From the NCBI GenBank assembly GCA_003483645.1, contig DMYM01000245.1, forward strand, positions 1 through 5,135: a DNA stretch of 5,135 bases, read 5' to 3'. Below are positions 1 through 5,135 of this stretch, piece after piece. The notes under the pieces were generated by a model. That model did no database searches. It was not told the DNA's origin and saw only the letters and a program-made list of their open reading frames with translations. The position numbers and the translations under genes were made by a program. This DNA is from Verrucomicrobiales bacterium. GTDB lineage: Bacteria; Verrucomicrobiota; Verrucomicrobiia; Verrucomicrobiales; Akkermansiaceae. The stretch's first letter is position 1, and the number at the start of each line of letters is the position of its first letter.

Positions 1-943
1 CCCCGAGCACTACCGATGGCACCCCCTCTCCGGAGAGATGCAACTCGCCCGCATCAGTGCCTCCACCGCGCCGTACTGCCAGTTGATGGGGGATTTTCTC
101 ATTCTCCGCGGTTTCAAGGGCGAGTTCGGTGAGCCGCGGACTCATGATGGCACTGGGGTCGTGCATGCGGATCTGCACCCCGGCCCCCACTACGGCCTGG
201 GATTCATCGGGCTTGAACCCCGGTGTGTCATCAGCAGGCGTCCCCTCCAGGATAACCGCGACATCAGGCCTGGCATGGCGCGCCAGCGTACGCGCCCCCC
301 TCAAGCCAATTTCCTCCTGCACACTCCCCGCCAGGAGAACGCGATTGCTCCGCTTGAGTCTGGCCAATTTCTGGCCGGCCTCCACCACGGCCGCCATCCC
401 TGCCCGGTTGTCGAAGGCCTTGGAGAGATAGCGCCCTTTCCGTGCCATCGGTTCAAAGGACGTTCGCGGAGCGACGGGATCGCCCACCCGTATGCCCATC
501 TCCGCCACCTCTTCCCCCGAGGTGGCCCCCACGTCAACAAACATGCTCTCCAGCGACATCACCCTGCTGCGCTCGGCCTCGGGCAGGAAGTGCGGAGGCT
601 TGGATCCCACCACTCCCACGATCCTGTTTCCCTTGTTCGTCTTCACCACCAGCTGTTGGGCCAGCACCACATGCGGCCACCAGCCGCCCACCGCGATGAG
701 CTGCAGGAACCCCTTCGCACTGATCGACTGCACCCGAAAACCCACTTCGTCCATGTGGGCTTCCAGCATCACTCGCGGACCCTTCCCTCCCAGGTCGCAC
801 ACCACCGACCCGGTCCGATCGGTCGAGAACGAACCCACATCCTCCAACTCCTTCACGAATATCTCACGCACCTCGCCCTCAAATCCCGACGGTCCATGGG
901 CTTCCGTGAACCGCTTCAGGAGCGTTTCCGACTTTGTTGCCAT
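1..943 (-). CDS. M42 family metallo-aminopeptidase (glutamyl aminopeptidase/endoglucanase-M type), C-terminus cut by window edge
   Basis: Read on the minus strand from the ATG at 943, this frame stays open for 314 codons and runs off the window. Visible motifs are those of the M42 di-metal peptidases: the metal-binding HMDEVG (His63, Asp65), KAFDNRAG (Asp178, bridging ligand), QEEIG (Glu210 as catalytic base and Glu211 as metal ligand) and EGTPADDTPG (Glu233 at the second-metal position). The substrate-side GGTDAGELH follows at about 294-302. The family usually has about 340-360 residues, so roughly 30-45 are missing, including the last metal-binding His. Known members are cytosolic, often dodecameric TET-like particles that trim N-terminal residues from peptides. 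The start is fixed because an in-frame stop (TAG, 953-955) lies just upstream. No good ribosome binding site precedes it; a GGGGAGG at 964-970 is too distant. The exact substrate cannot be told. The gene is divergent from the DAHP synthase gene. Confidence 0.95.
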   Translation of the reverse strand, partial: MATKSETLLKRFTEAHGPSGFEGEVREIFVKELEDVGSFSTDRTGSVVCDLGGKGPRVMLEAHMDEVGFRVQSISAKGFLQLIAVGGWWPHVVLAQQLVVKTNKGNRIVGVVGSKPPHFLPEAERSRVMSLESMFVDVGATSGEEVAEMGIRVGDPVAPRTSFEPMARKGRYLSKAFDNRAGMAAVVEAGQKLARLKRSNRVLLAGSVQEEIGLRGARTLARHARPDVAVILEGTPADDTPGFKPDESQAVVGAGVQIRMHDPSAIMSPRLTELALETAENEKIPHQLAVRRGGGTDAGELHLSGEGVPSVVLG

Positions 944-1173
944 GGGCGGAGACTAGAAGGCCTCCCCGGGCACGGAAGGGAAAAGTGATTCGGTGCTCTT
1001 CAGACCTTGTTGCCTGAAGGCCTTCCTTGATTTCCTTCCGGGACTTCACAAGGTTGTTACCCCTCCCACACTTTCGGAGAACGACGATGCCGACAGGAAC
1101 GATCCGGACGGTACACGATCTTCGATCCACTGGAAGGATCCCCTGAAAATACATATTCTCCTCGCTTTCTGAT

Positions 1174-1200
1174 TTGCATCCGGCCGTGATCCACTATCTC
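1174..1200 (+). promoter_or_regulatory. Possible promoter of the DAHP synthase gene
   Basis: TTGCAT (1174-1179) and TATCTC (1195-1200) are separated by 15 bp, a poor but possible -35/-10 pair. Transcription would begin around 1207, leaving only about 11 nt before the ATG at 1218, and no Shine-Dalgarno sequence is present there. This is the best candidate in the 944-1217 gap between divergent genes. I found no gene, terminator or clear operator in that gap, only small inverted repeats such as CTTCAG (998-1003) with CTGAAG (1014-1019). Confidence 0.25.
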
Positions 1201-1217
1201 AACTCGGTCCACACTTC

Positions 1218-2267
1218 ATGAACACCACCCCGCAAGTCGCTGATCTCCACGTCGTCCGGAACGTCCCGCTGCCGGCTCCAGCCTTTGTCCTCTCCGAGAT
1301 CAAGCGCGATGCCGGGGAGGCCGCCTTCGTGGCGCAGAGTCGCGAGACAATCCGGGCTATCCTGAGCGGACATGACGAGCGCTTCCTGGTCATTGCGGGA
1401 CCCTGTTCGATCCACGACACCAGGGCCGGACTGGAGTATGCCGAACGCTTCAGCGCACTGGCCTCCGAGTTGCAGGACAGGATCTATCTCGTCATGCGGG
1501 TCTACTTTGAGAAGCCCCGCACCACCGTGGGCTGGAAGGGACTCATCATGGATCCCGATCTGGATGGCACCGACAATATCCCACGGGGCCTGATGGTCGC
1601 ACGCGAGTTTCTCCGCCAGGTCATTGACCTGAACATTCCCACCGCCACCGAGTTACTTGACCCCATCACCCCTCAATACATCGCCGACTTGATCAGCTGG
1701 TCCGCCATCGGAGCGAGGACCAGTGAAAGTCAGACCCACCGGCAAATGGCCTCCGGCCTCTCCATGCCCATCGGCTTCAAGAACACCATCAGTGGTGATC
1801 TCAAGGCCGCCATCAACGCGATTGGAGCAGCCACAAAACCGCAGACCTTCCTCGGGGTTTCGGAAGAGGGAGTTGCCTCCGCCATCTCGACCTCCGGCAA
1901 CCCCGACTGCCATGTCATCCTGAGGGGTGGCGAGGATGGTCCCAACTACGACGAAACGAGCGTTCAGGACGCTCTCGCGCAGATCGGGGAAGTAGGATTC
2001 CCCGCCTCCGTGATGATCGATGCTTCCCACGCCAACTGCGGGAAGAATCACGAGAAGATGCCCGCCGTGTTCGAAGAGATCATCCGTCAGCGGGCTGCAG
2101 GCAACAACGGGATCGTTGGCGCCATGCTGGAGAGCAACCTCGTAGCCGGGAACCAGAAGTTCCCCCAACCCCTTCCGAACCTCACCTACGGTCAATCCAT
2201 CACAGACAAGTGCATCGACTGGGAGACCACGGAGCGTCTCCTGCGGGCCGCGGCCAGCACAATCTGA
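1218..2267 (+). CDS. aroG: 3-deoxy-7-phosphoheptulonate (DAHP) synthase, type I AroG/AroF family
   Basis: This enzyme condenses phosphoenolpyruvate with erythrose 4-phosphate to make DAHP, the first step of the shikimate pathway, in the cytosol. The 349-residue protein is full length and aligns with E. coli AroG from end to end. Active-site residues are all present: metal-binding Cys63 in GPCSIHD, Arg94 and Lys99 in MRVYFEKPRTTVGWKG, Lys188 in GFKN, Arg236 in ILRGG, His271 in SHAN and Glu305 in LESNL. Residues lining the allosteric pocket are also recognisable (Asp148, Pro152, Ser182, and Gly213 where AroG has Ser211). Yeast Aro4 and E. coli AroF, both tyrosine-inhibited, have glycine at that last site, so tyrosine feedback is inferred; this would make aroF an equally good symbol. 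The ATG at 1218 fits the family's N-terminus, though no Shine-Dalgarno sequence precedes it. The stop is TGA at 2265-2267. The gene stands alone between divergent and convergent neighbours. Confidence 0.97.
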   Translation: MNTTPQVADLHVVRNVPLPAPAFVLSEIKRDAGEAAFVAQSRETIRAILSGHDERFLVIAGPCSIHDTRAGLEYAERFSALASELQDRIYLVMRVYFEKPRTTVGWKGLIMDPDLDGTDNIPRGLMVAREFLRQVIDLNIPTATELLDPITPQYIADLISWSAIGARTSESQTHRQMASGLSMPIGFKNTISGDLKAAINAIGAATKPQTFLGVSEEGVASAISTSGNPDCHVILRGGEDGPNYDETSVQDALAQIGEVGFPASVMIDASHANCGKNHEKMPAVFEEIIRQRAAGNNGIVGAMLESNLVAGNQKFPQPLPNLTYGQSITDKCIDWETTERLLRAAASTI

Positions 2268-2282
2268 AGCACTGATCCAGCC

Positions 2283-2324
2283 TGCGGGGAGGGACGGGGC
2301 AGGTCCACAAACCTTCCCCCCGCA
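2283..2324. terminator. Hairpin between convergent genes, possible terminator for the DAHP synthase gene
   Basis: TGCGGGG (2283-2289) pairs perfectly with CCCCGCA (2318-2324). The stem can be extended past a bulged A by GGGA (2291-2294) with TTCC (2314-2317), one pair being G-T. The loop is about 19 nt. It begins 15 nt after the stop codon of the plus-strand gene. There is no T-tract on either side, so it would be an atypical intrinsic terminator. Confidence 0.4.
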
Positions 2325-2343
2325 ATGGAGACTCTCCGAGCCA

Positions 2344-2371
2344 GATGCCATGGTCACGGGCTCGTGGCATC
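2344..2371 (-). terminator. Hairpin directly after the 5'-nucleotidase stop codon
   Basis: GATGCCA (2344-2350) and TGGCATC (2365-2371) form a perfect 7-bp stem, with further weak pairs inside. The repeat lies immediately downstream of the minus-strand stop codon (2373-2375). Its position suits a terminator or an RNA 3'-end stabiliser, but no T-run follows on the minus strand, so the role is inferred. Confidence 0.4.
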
Positions 2372-2372
2372 A

Positions 2373-4022
2373 TCACCGGTCCTCCTTGTCCGCAGCCGGT
2401 TGAACCGGACCTGGGGCCAGATGACTGGCGGTGACCGTTCCTGCGTCCGCGAAGAAGTCAATCAAGGCCTGTCGACTGCTCGGCGGCAGGAGCCTGGCCT
2501 TGCACTCGGGCCTCTGGGCGAGGGCACGCAAGCGCATGAGCTGCTTGCCCCCTGATTGCGCGTCATAGGAATTGAAGATGATGCAGTAACGGTGTCCAGC
2601 CGGACGGGGACCCGGATGACGCAGGCACTGCAGGCTGCGCACGAAACGACTCTTCCTTGTCTCGCCCCTGGCTGCCCCGGCCTCCGTCACCTGCACTTCG
2701 AAACCGAAGAGGGCGCGATCACCCCCTCCCTGGAAGGATTCATTGAGCACGCCCACCAGTTCTTCCCGGGTGAGATAGAGAGCCACCAGACGATTATCGT
2801 AGGGAAGGATCGACCAGGCATCCGCGACTGTCTTCTTCCCCACTGCAAGAGTGCCGCTCCCGAAGGTGCCATGAAAGACACCATCCGGGTCAAGTTTGTG
2901 CTTGGCGGCAGTGTGCAGCACGGCGGAGGAAATCAGGGTCTGCAGCGGACTTGGCATTCCGGGAGCTGGTTGCCTGTCAGGCAGTTCAACCGCCAACTCC
3001 CCCATCTCGCCCGAGAGGTAGCCTCTGGCGTCGTCCAGGTCCTTCCCCGCAATCTCCAGCACGAGCGGATCCTCCGGAAGACGTTCATCCATCAGCACGG
3101 TATAGGCTCGCTTCTCCACGATCCTGCGGCTCTCAACGTCAAACGAAAGGTCCACCCGCCCACAGTGGATCCCGAAGTAATCCGCCTGGGTATAGAGTGT
3201 CCCGTCTACAAACCTGCTGCCCTGGTCCCGGTGGGTGTGCCCGGCGAGGTAGATGTCCGGTCCGTCTTCCCCCTCAAGAAGGGCCAGCACCGGATTGGCA
3301 AAGTCATCGGTCTCCTTCAGCCCCATGTGTCCACACACCACCACCGCGTCCACCTTGGCCTCCTCCCGAAGATGCTTCAGGCTCGTCCGCAGGGTCTTTA
3401 CGGGGTCGGTAGCTTCGTAGCCATTGAGCAACTCCGGACGCAGCCAGTAGGGCAGGCCCGGGGTGGTCAGGCCAATCAGGCCGATACGGAATCCCGCCAC
3501 CGTCTTCACCAGGTGGGGAACGATCCGGGCCAGGGGATGGGACGGGTCCCCCAGTGCACCGGATGGCTTTCCCTCAAGGTTGATGTTCCCCGTCAGCACC
3601 GGCATGGTGGAACGCGTCACCGCATCGAGGACGACCTCCGGGCCCCAGTCAAACTCGTGATTCCCGAGAACCCAGGCATCATACTGCAATTTGTTGAAGA
3701 GATCGATCATGAGGCGGCCACGGGTGATCCAACCCACCGCCGTGCCCTGGTACACATCCCCCATATCAAGCAGCAGGGAGTGCGGATTGGTCTTCCGCCA
3801 CTGTCGAATCTGCGAGGCACAACGGGCCAGCCCCCCCACGTTCGTGATCCCCCGGTAGGTCCGGGTCGGACGGATATGTCCATGCAGATCGGTGGTATGA
3901 AAAAGAGAAACCGTCTTGACCGTCCTGGGATCCCGCGCCCCATGCACCCGCCGGGGAAGAAGGAACGAAGCTCCCGCCAGGGCAGATCCGCACAGCATTG
4001 TCCGTCGCTCAATCACGCTCAT
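2373..4022 (-). CDS. UshA-like 5'-nucleotidase/metallophosphoesterase with Tat-type leader
   Basis: This is a two-domain enzyme that probably hydrolyses nucleotides or related phosphoesters outside the cytoplasm. Numbering from the ATG at 4022 (549 residues), the N-terminal calcineurin-like domain has all the metal ligands: Asp45 and His47 in TDLHGH, Asp89 in GDVYQGT, Asn121 in GNHEFDWG, His232 in CGHMGL, and His262/His264 in AGHTHRDQG. The catalytic pair His122 and Asp125 is present too. A 5'-nucleotidase C-terminal domain follows from about residue 350, marked by ILPYDNRLVALYLTREEL at about 405-422 and a weak YCIIFNSYDAQSGGK block near 479-493. The leader has an arginine pair (Arg6-Arg7, ERRTML), then a short hydrophobic stretch to about residue 22 and a plausible cleavage after VHGA, which suggests Tat export. 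A GTG at 4031 in the same frame is an alternative start; neither has a clear ribosome site. The ligand is not predictable: UshA, 2',3'-cyclic phosphodiesterase and SoxB-like members share this fold. Confidence 0.92.
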   Translation of the reverse strand: MSVIERRTMLCGSALAGASFLLPRRVHGARDPRTVKTVSLFHTTDLHGHIRPTRTYRGITNVGGLARCASQIRQWRKTNPHSLLLDMGDVYQGTAVGWITRGRLMIDLFNKLQYDAWVLGNHEFDWGPEVVLDAVTRSTMPVLTGNINLEGKPSGALGDPSHPLARIVPHLVKTVAGFRIGLIGLTTPGLPYWLRPELLNGYEATDPVKTLRTSLKHLREEAKVDAVVVCGHMGLKETDDFANPVLALLEGEDGPDIYLAGHTHRDQGSRFVDGTLYTQADYFGIHCGRVDLSFDVESRRIVEKRAYTVLMDERLPEDPLVLEIAGKDLDDARGYLSGEMGELAVELPDRQPAPGMPSPLQTLISSAVLHTAAKHKLDPDGVFHGTFGSGTLAVGKKTVADAWSILPYDNRLVALYLTREELVGVLNESFQGGGDRALFGFEVQVTEAGAARGETRKSRFVRSLQCLRHPGPRPAGHRYCIIFNSYDAQSGGKQLMRLRALAQRPECKARLLPPSSRQALIDFFADAGTVTASHLAPGPVQPAADKEDR

Positions 4023-4033
4023 GGGCGGCACGT

Positions 4034-4061
4034 ATCGTATGAAATCTCACGCGGAATGCAA
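4034..4061 (-). promoter_or_regulatory. Possible promoter of the 5'-nucleotidase gene
   Basis: On the minus strand TTGCAT (4061-4056) and TACGAT (4039-4034) are separated by 16 bp, within the 76-nt gap after the transferase gene. The -10 box matches the consensus at four of six positions. A start near 4027 would leave a leader of only about 5 nt before the ATG at 4022. Its -35 hexamer is identical to the one proposed for the DAHP synthase gene. Support is from pattern only. Confidence 0.3.
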
Positions 4062-4098
4062 CTCGCAGGATGAAACAGGATCTCCCTCCTGGCTGACT

Positions 4099-4794
4099 TC
4101 AGATTCTCAGATTCCCGACTGGCAACCAACGCCCTTCCCAGTCGTAGTAGTGCAATGCCCCGAACTCCTTCTTGTAGTCGTAGCAACTCGACTCCACCGT
4201 GGCATAGCCACTGTAATAAAACCGAAATCCCTGTTCCCTGGCGAACTCAAGTTCGGCCAACATGGTGAACACTCCCAGGCGGCGACGCGAAAACTCCGGA
4301 TCGAACACCGCATAGATACTGGAACATGCCTGTCGCCCGAGAGCAAAGAAACTGGCCGCAATCAGCCTGCCCTCCAGACGAACGCTCAACTGCAGGCACT
4401 CGCAGGGACGCCGGTCGGGCTGGGTTCCCAGGAAGTCCGTGAGACAATCCGGCACGTTGCCCGCAAAACGCATCTTGTGGATGTCGAAAAGGCAGCTCTC
4501 GGCCTCCCCAGGGGCCGCGCCGTCAAAACTGAGCTCCAGATCCCGGTTCTTCCGGAAAGTTCGCCGTTGACTCCTTGATCTCATGAACTGGGCCACTTCG
4601 ATCCGCAGAGCAATCTGCCTTTTGAGGCACATCCCATCACTCATGAGACTGGCCCGGAAGAAATCTGTCCCAAAATGGCGCCAGCCTACCGACCAGAGTT
4701 CGTCCATCCCTTCGGGTTTGACCACGTCAAGTTCCCGGCTTTCGGCCACCAGGGGCCACGCACCCGAAAGCAGGTTGTAGAGTTGCTGGGACAT
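4099..4794 (-). CDS. Arginyl/leucyl-tRNA-protein transferase (ATE/Bpt) family homologue, cysteine-poor variant
   Basis: ATE1 and Bpt enzymes move an amino acid from tRNA to the N-terminus of proteins, marking them for degradation by the N-degron pathway. This 231-residue protein shows the family's signatures in order: GWRHFGTDFFR (37-47), RIEVAQFMRSRSQRRTFRKN (64-83, matching the family's RIPVxxFxPSRSQRR), SSIYAVFDPEFSRRRLGVF (158-176) and FRFYYSGYATVESSCYDYKKEF (190-211), matching YxYLGYxIxxxxxMxYKxxF. The family's N-terminal CPYL-type element and CxxCxxC cluster are absent; near that site there is only Cys56. The length matches Bpt proteins of about 235-250 residues if the ATG at 4794 is used, with a purine-rich GAGAG just upstream (4803-4799). 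An in-frame GTG at 4935 would add 47 residues that overlap the HAD remnant and look like no family member. Whether it still uses tRNA is uncertain; it could be a repurposed GNAT-fold acyltransferase. Confidence 0.82.
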   Translation of the reverse strand: MSQQLYNLLSGAWPLVAESRELDVVKPEGMDELWSVGWRHFGTDFFRASLMSDGMCLKRQIALRIEVAQFMRSRSQRRTFRKNRDLELSFDGAAPGEAESCLFDIHKMRFAGNVPDCLTDFLGTQPDRRPCECLQLSVRLEGRLIAASFFALGRQACSSIYAVFDPEFSRRRLGVFTMLAELEFAREQGFRFYYSGYATVESSCYDYKKEFGALHYYDWEGRWLPVGNLRI

Positions 4795-4801
4795 TCGACT
4801 C

Positions 4802-4832
4802 TCGCGGGGAAGCTCAGGCAGTATGCCCGCGA
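4802..4832 (-). promoter_or_regulatory. Hairpin just upstream of the transferase start
   Basis: TCGCGGG (4832-4826 on the minus strand) and CCCGCGA (4808-4802) form a perfect 7-bp GC-rich stem with a 17-nt loop. Its lower edge overlaps the first bases of the GAGAG that may serve as ribosome binding site for the ATG at 4794. It could affect translation of the transferase or mark an RNA processing point; there is no T-tract for termination. The role is inferred only. Confidence 0.3.
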
Positions 4833-4861
4833 TCGACCCCGCACTCAATTTCCTTGTCAGA

Positions 4862-5080
4862 TCAACTTTTATACCAGTCCGGAATCTCCCTGGACTCCCC
4901 GCAGGAACACCCCACCAGAGTGGGATTGCAGGCACCCCGCTGTTCGAGAGAAGAGCTGCCGATGGCTACCGCGATAGTCCTGTCTTCCACGTTTCCGGTG
5001 AGCAACCCCAGCGCGACCCCGGTTCCACCAGTGTCGATCAGGGTGCCGGCAATATCAAACAGGACCAGGTCGCCGTGCAT
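4862..5080 (-). pseudogene. Internally deleted HAD-superfamily phosphatase remnant
   Basis: An ATG at 5080 opens a 72-codon frame ending in TGA at 4862-4864. Residues 3-18 (GDLVLFDIAGTLIDTG) are the start of a HAD hydrolase, motif I. Residues 23-32 (ALGLLTGNVE) match the family's motif II block, which normally lies about 100 residues further on. Residues 34-55 (RTIAVAIGSSSLEQRGACNP and the following TL) match the C-terminal block that normally follows the motif IV aspartates. The cap region, the motif III lysine and motif IV are therefore missing. Complete relatives have roughly 210-230 residues. In motif I the second aspartate of DxDGT is alanine (Ala11), so even the remaining active site lacks its acid/base residue. 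Both junctions keep the reading frame. It is most simply a decayed gene, but a translated short protein cannot be excluded. It lies 27 nt after the upstream stop and 67 nt before the transferase. Confidence 0.72.
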
Positions 5081-5107
5081 GAACCGGAGGAGGAAAAGAC
5101 CGCCTCG

Positions 5108-5135
5108 CTACTCCTCTGCTTCCTCTGCTTCCTCT
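5108..5135 (-). CDS. C-terminal end of an unidentified protein with a repetitive acidic tail
   Basis: On the minus strand the last eight codons entering from the right edge read EEAEEAEE, followed by TAG at 5110-5108. An acidic Glu/Ala tail is a common protein C-terminus, and the stop lies 27 nt before the HAD remnant's ATG, as expected for a preceding gene in the same operon. Too little is visible to name the protein or to be certain this frame is coded. Confidence 0.4.
5112..5135 (+). repeat. 9-bp tandem repeat at the right window edge
   Basis: The unit TCCTCTGCT occurs twice in full (5112-5120, 5121-5129) and partly a third time (5130-5135), and may continue beyond the window. Because the unit length is a multiple of three, on the minus strand it encodes a repeating Glu-Glu-Ala tail, so copy-number change would lengthen or shorten that protein without a frameshift. 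Confidence 0.7.

Noticed and set aside
38..988. 316-codon plus-strand open frame
   Set aside because: It is antisense to the M42 peptidase gene and low in complexity, with no family features. The minus-strand frame has the full set of catalytic motifs.
879..1154. 91-codon minus-strand frame in the divergent gap
   Set aside because: It overlaps the M42 start in another frame, has no recognisable domain, and its start lacks a ribosome site.
1653..2357. 234-codon minus-strand open frame opposite the DAHP synthase gene
   Set aside because: It is a shadow of a strongly conserved gene; the translation shows no domain.
2556..4073. 505-codon plus-strand open frame
   Set aside because: It lies wholly opposite the 5'-nucleotidase gene, whose motifs are unmistakable. 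Its translation is rich in His, Pro, Gly and Arg with no recognisable domain, as expected of an antisense shadow in GC-rich DNA.
3916..4578. 220-codon plus-strand frame across the nucleotidase start and the transferase gene
   Set aside because: It overlaps two well-supported minus-strand genes and shows no recognisable protein features.
4795..4935. 47-residue N-terminal extension of the transferase from a GTG
   Set aside because: The extension is read from the same DNA as the HAD remnant in another frame, resembles no ATE/Bpt N-terminus and makes the protein longer than the family; the ATG at 4794 fits better.
5112..5135. Start of a CRISPR array or larger satellite
   Set aside because: The 9-bp unit is too short and has no spacers; a coding explanation (Glu-Glu-Ala tail) suffices.

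Overview
The window is about 60% G+C by eye and is densely packed with bacterial chromosomal genes. The proteins suggest a Gram-negative-type cell: an UshA-type 5'-nucleotidase with a twin-arginine-like leader, a type I (AroG/AroF-like) DAHP synthase, an M42 aminopeptidase and an arginyl/leucyl-tRNA-protein transferase homologue. Strong Shine-Dalgarno sequences are scarce. I lean towards the Verrucomicrobiota or a neighbouring phylum, but this is a guess from gene content; no marker gene is present to settle it.

Layout, left to right. Positions 1-943 (minus) hold most of an M42 metallo-aminopeptidase, with its C-terminus cut off by the window edge. A 274-bp non-coding gap (944-1217) separates it from a divergent, complete aroG/aroF-type DAHP synthase gene on the plus strand (1218-2267). 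The next gap (2268-2372) lies between convergent genes and contains two hairpins that could end transcription from both sides. A minus-strand series fills the rest. Read in its own direction it contains the last codons of an unknown protein with a repetitive acidic tail (5135-5108), a collapsed HAD-phosphatase gene (5080-4862), a small ATE/Bpt-fold transferase homologue (4794-4099) and the 5'-nucleotidase-like phosphoesterase (4022-2373).

The genes do not form one obvious pathway. DAHP synthase commits carbon to aromatic amino acid synthesis. The M42 enzyme is a peptide-recycling housekeeping enzyme. The UshA-like enzyme probably salvages nucleotides or phosphate outside the cytoplasm. The right-hand minus-strand genes are close enough (gaps of 27, 67 and 76 nt) to be co-transcribed, though a possible separate promoter precedes the nucleotidase gene.

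The two most unusual items are next to each other. The HAD remnant keeps its start, its frame and recognisable fragments of the family, but it has lost the middle of the domain and a catalytic aspartate. The transferase homologue keeps the GNAT-like signature of arginyl/leucyl-tRNA-protein transferases but lacks their N-terminal cysteine cluster. I see no CRISPR array, insertion sequence, tRNA or rRNA.
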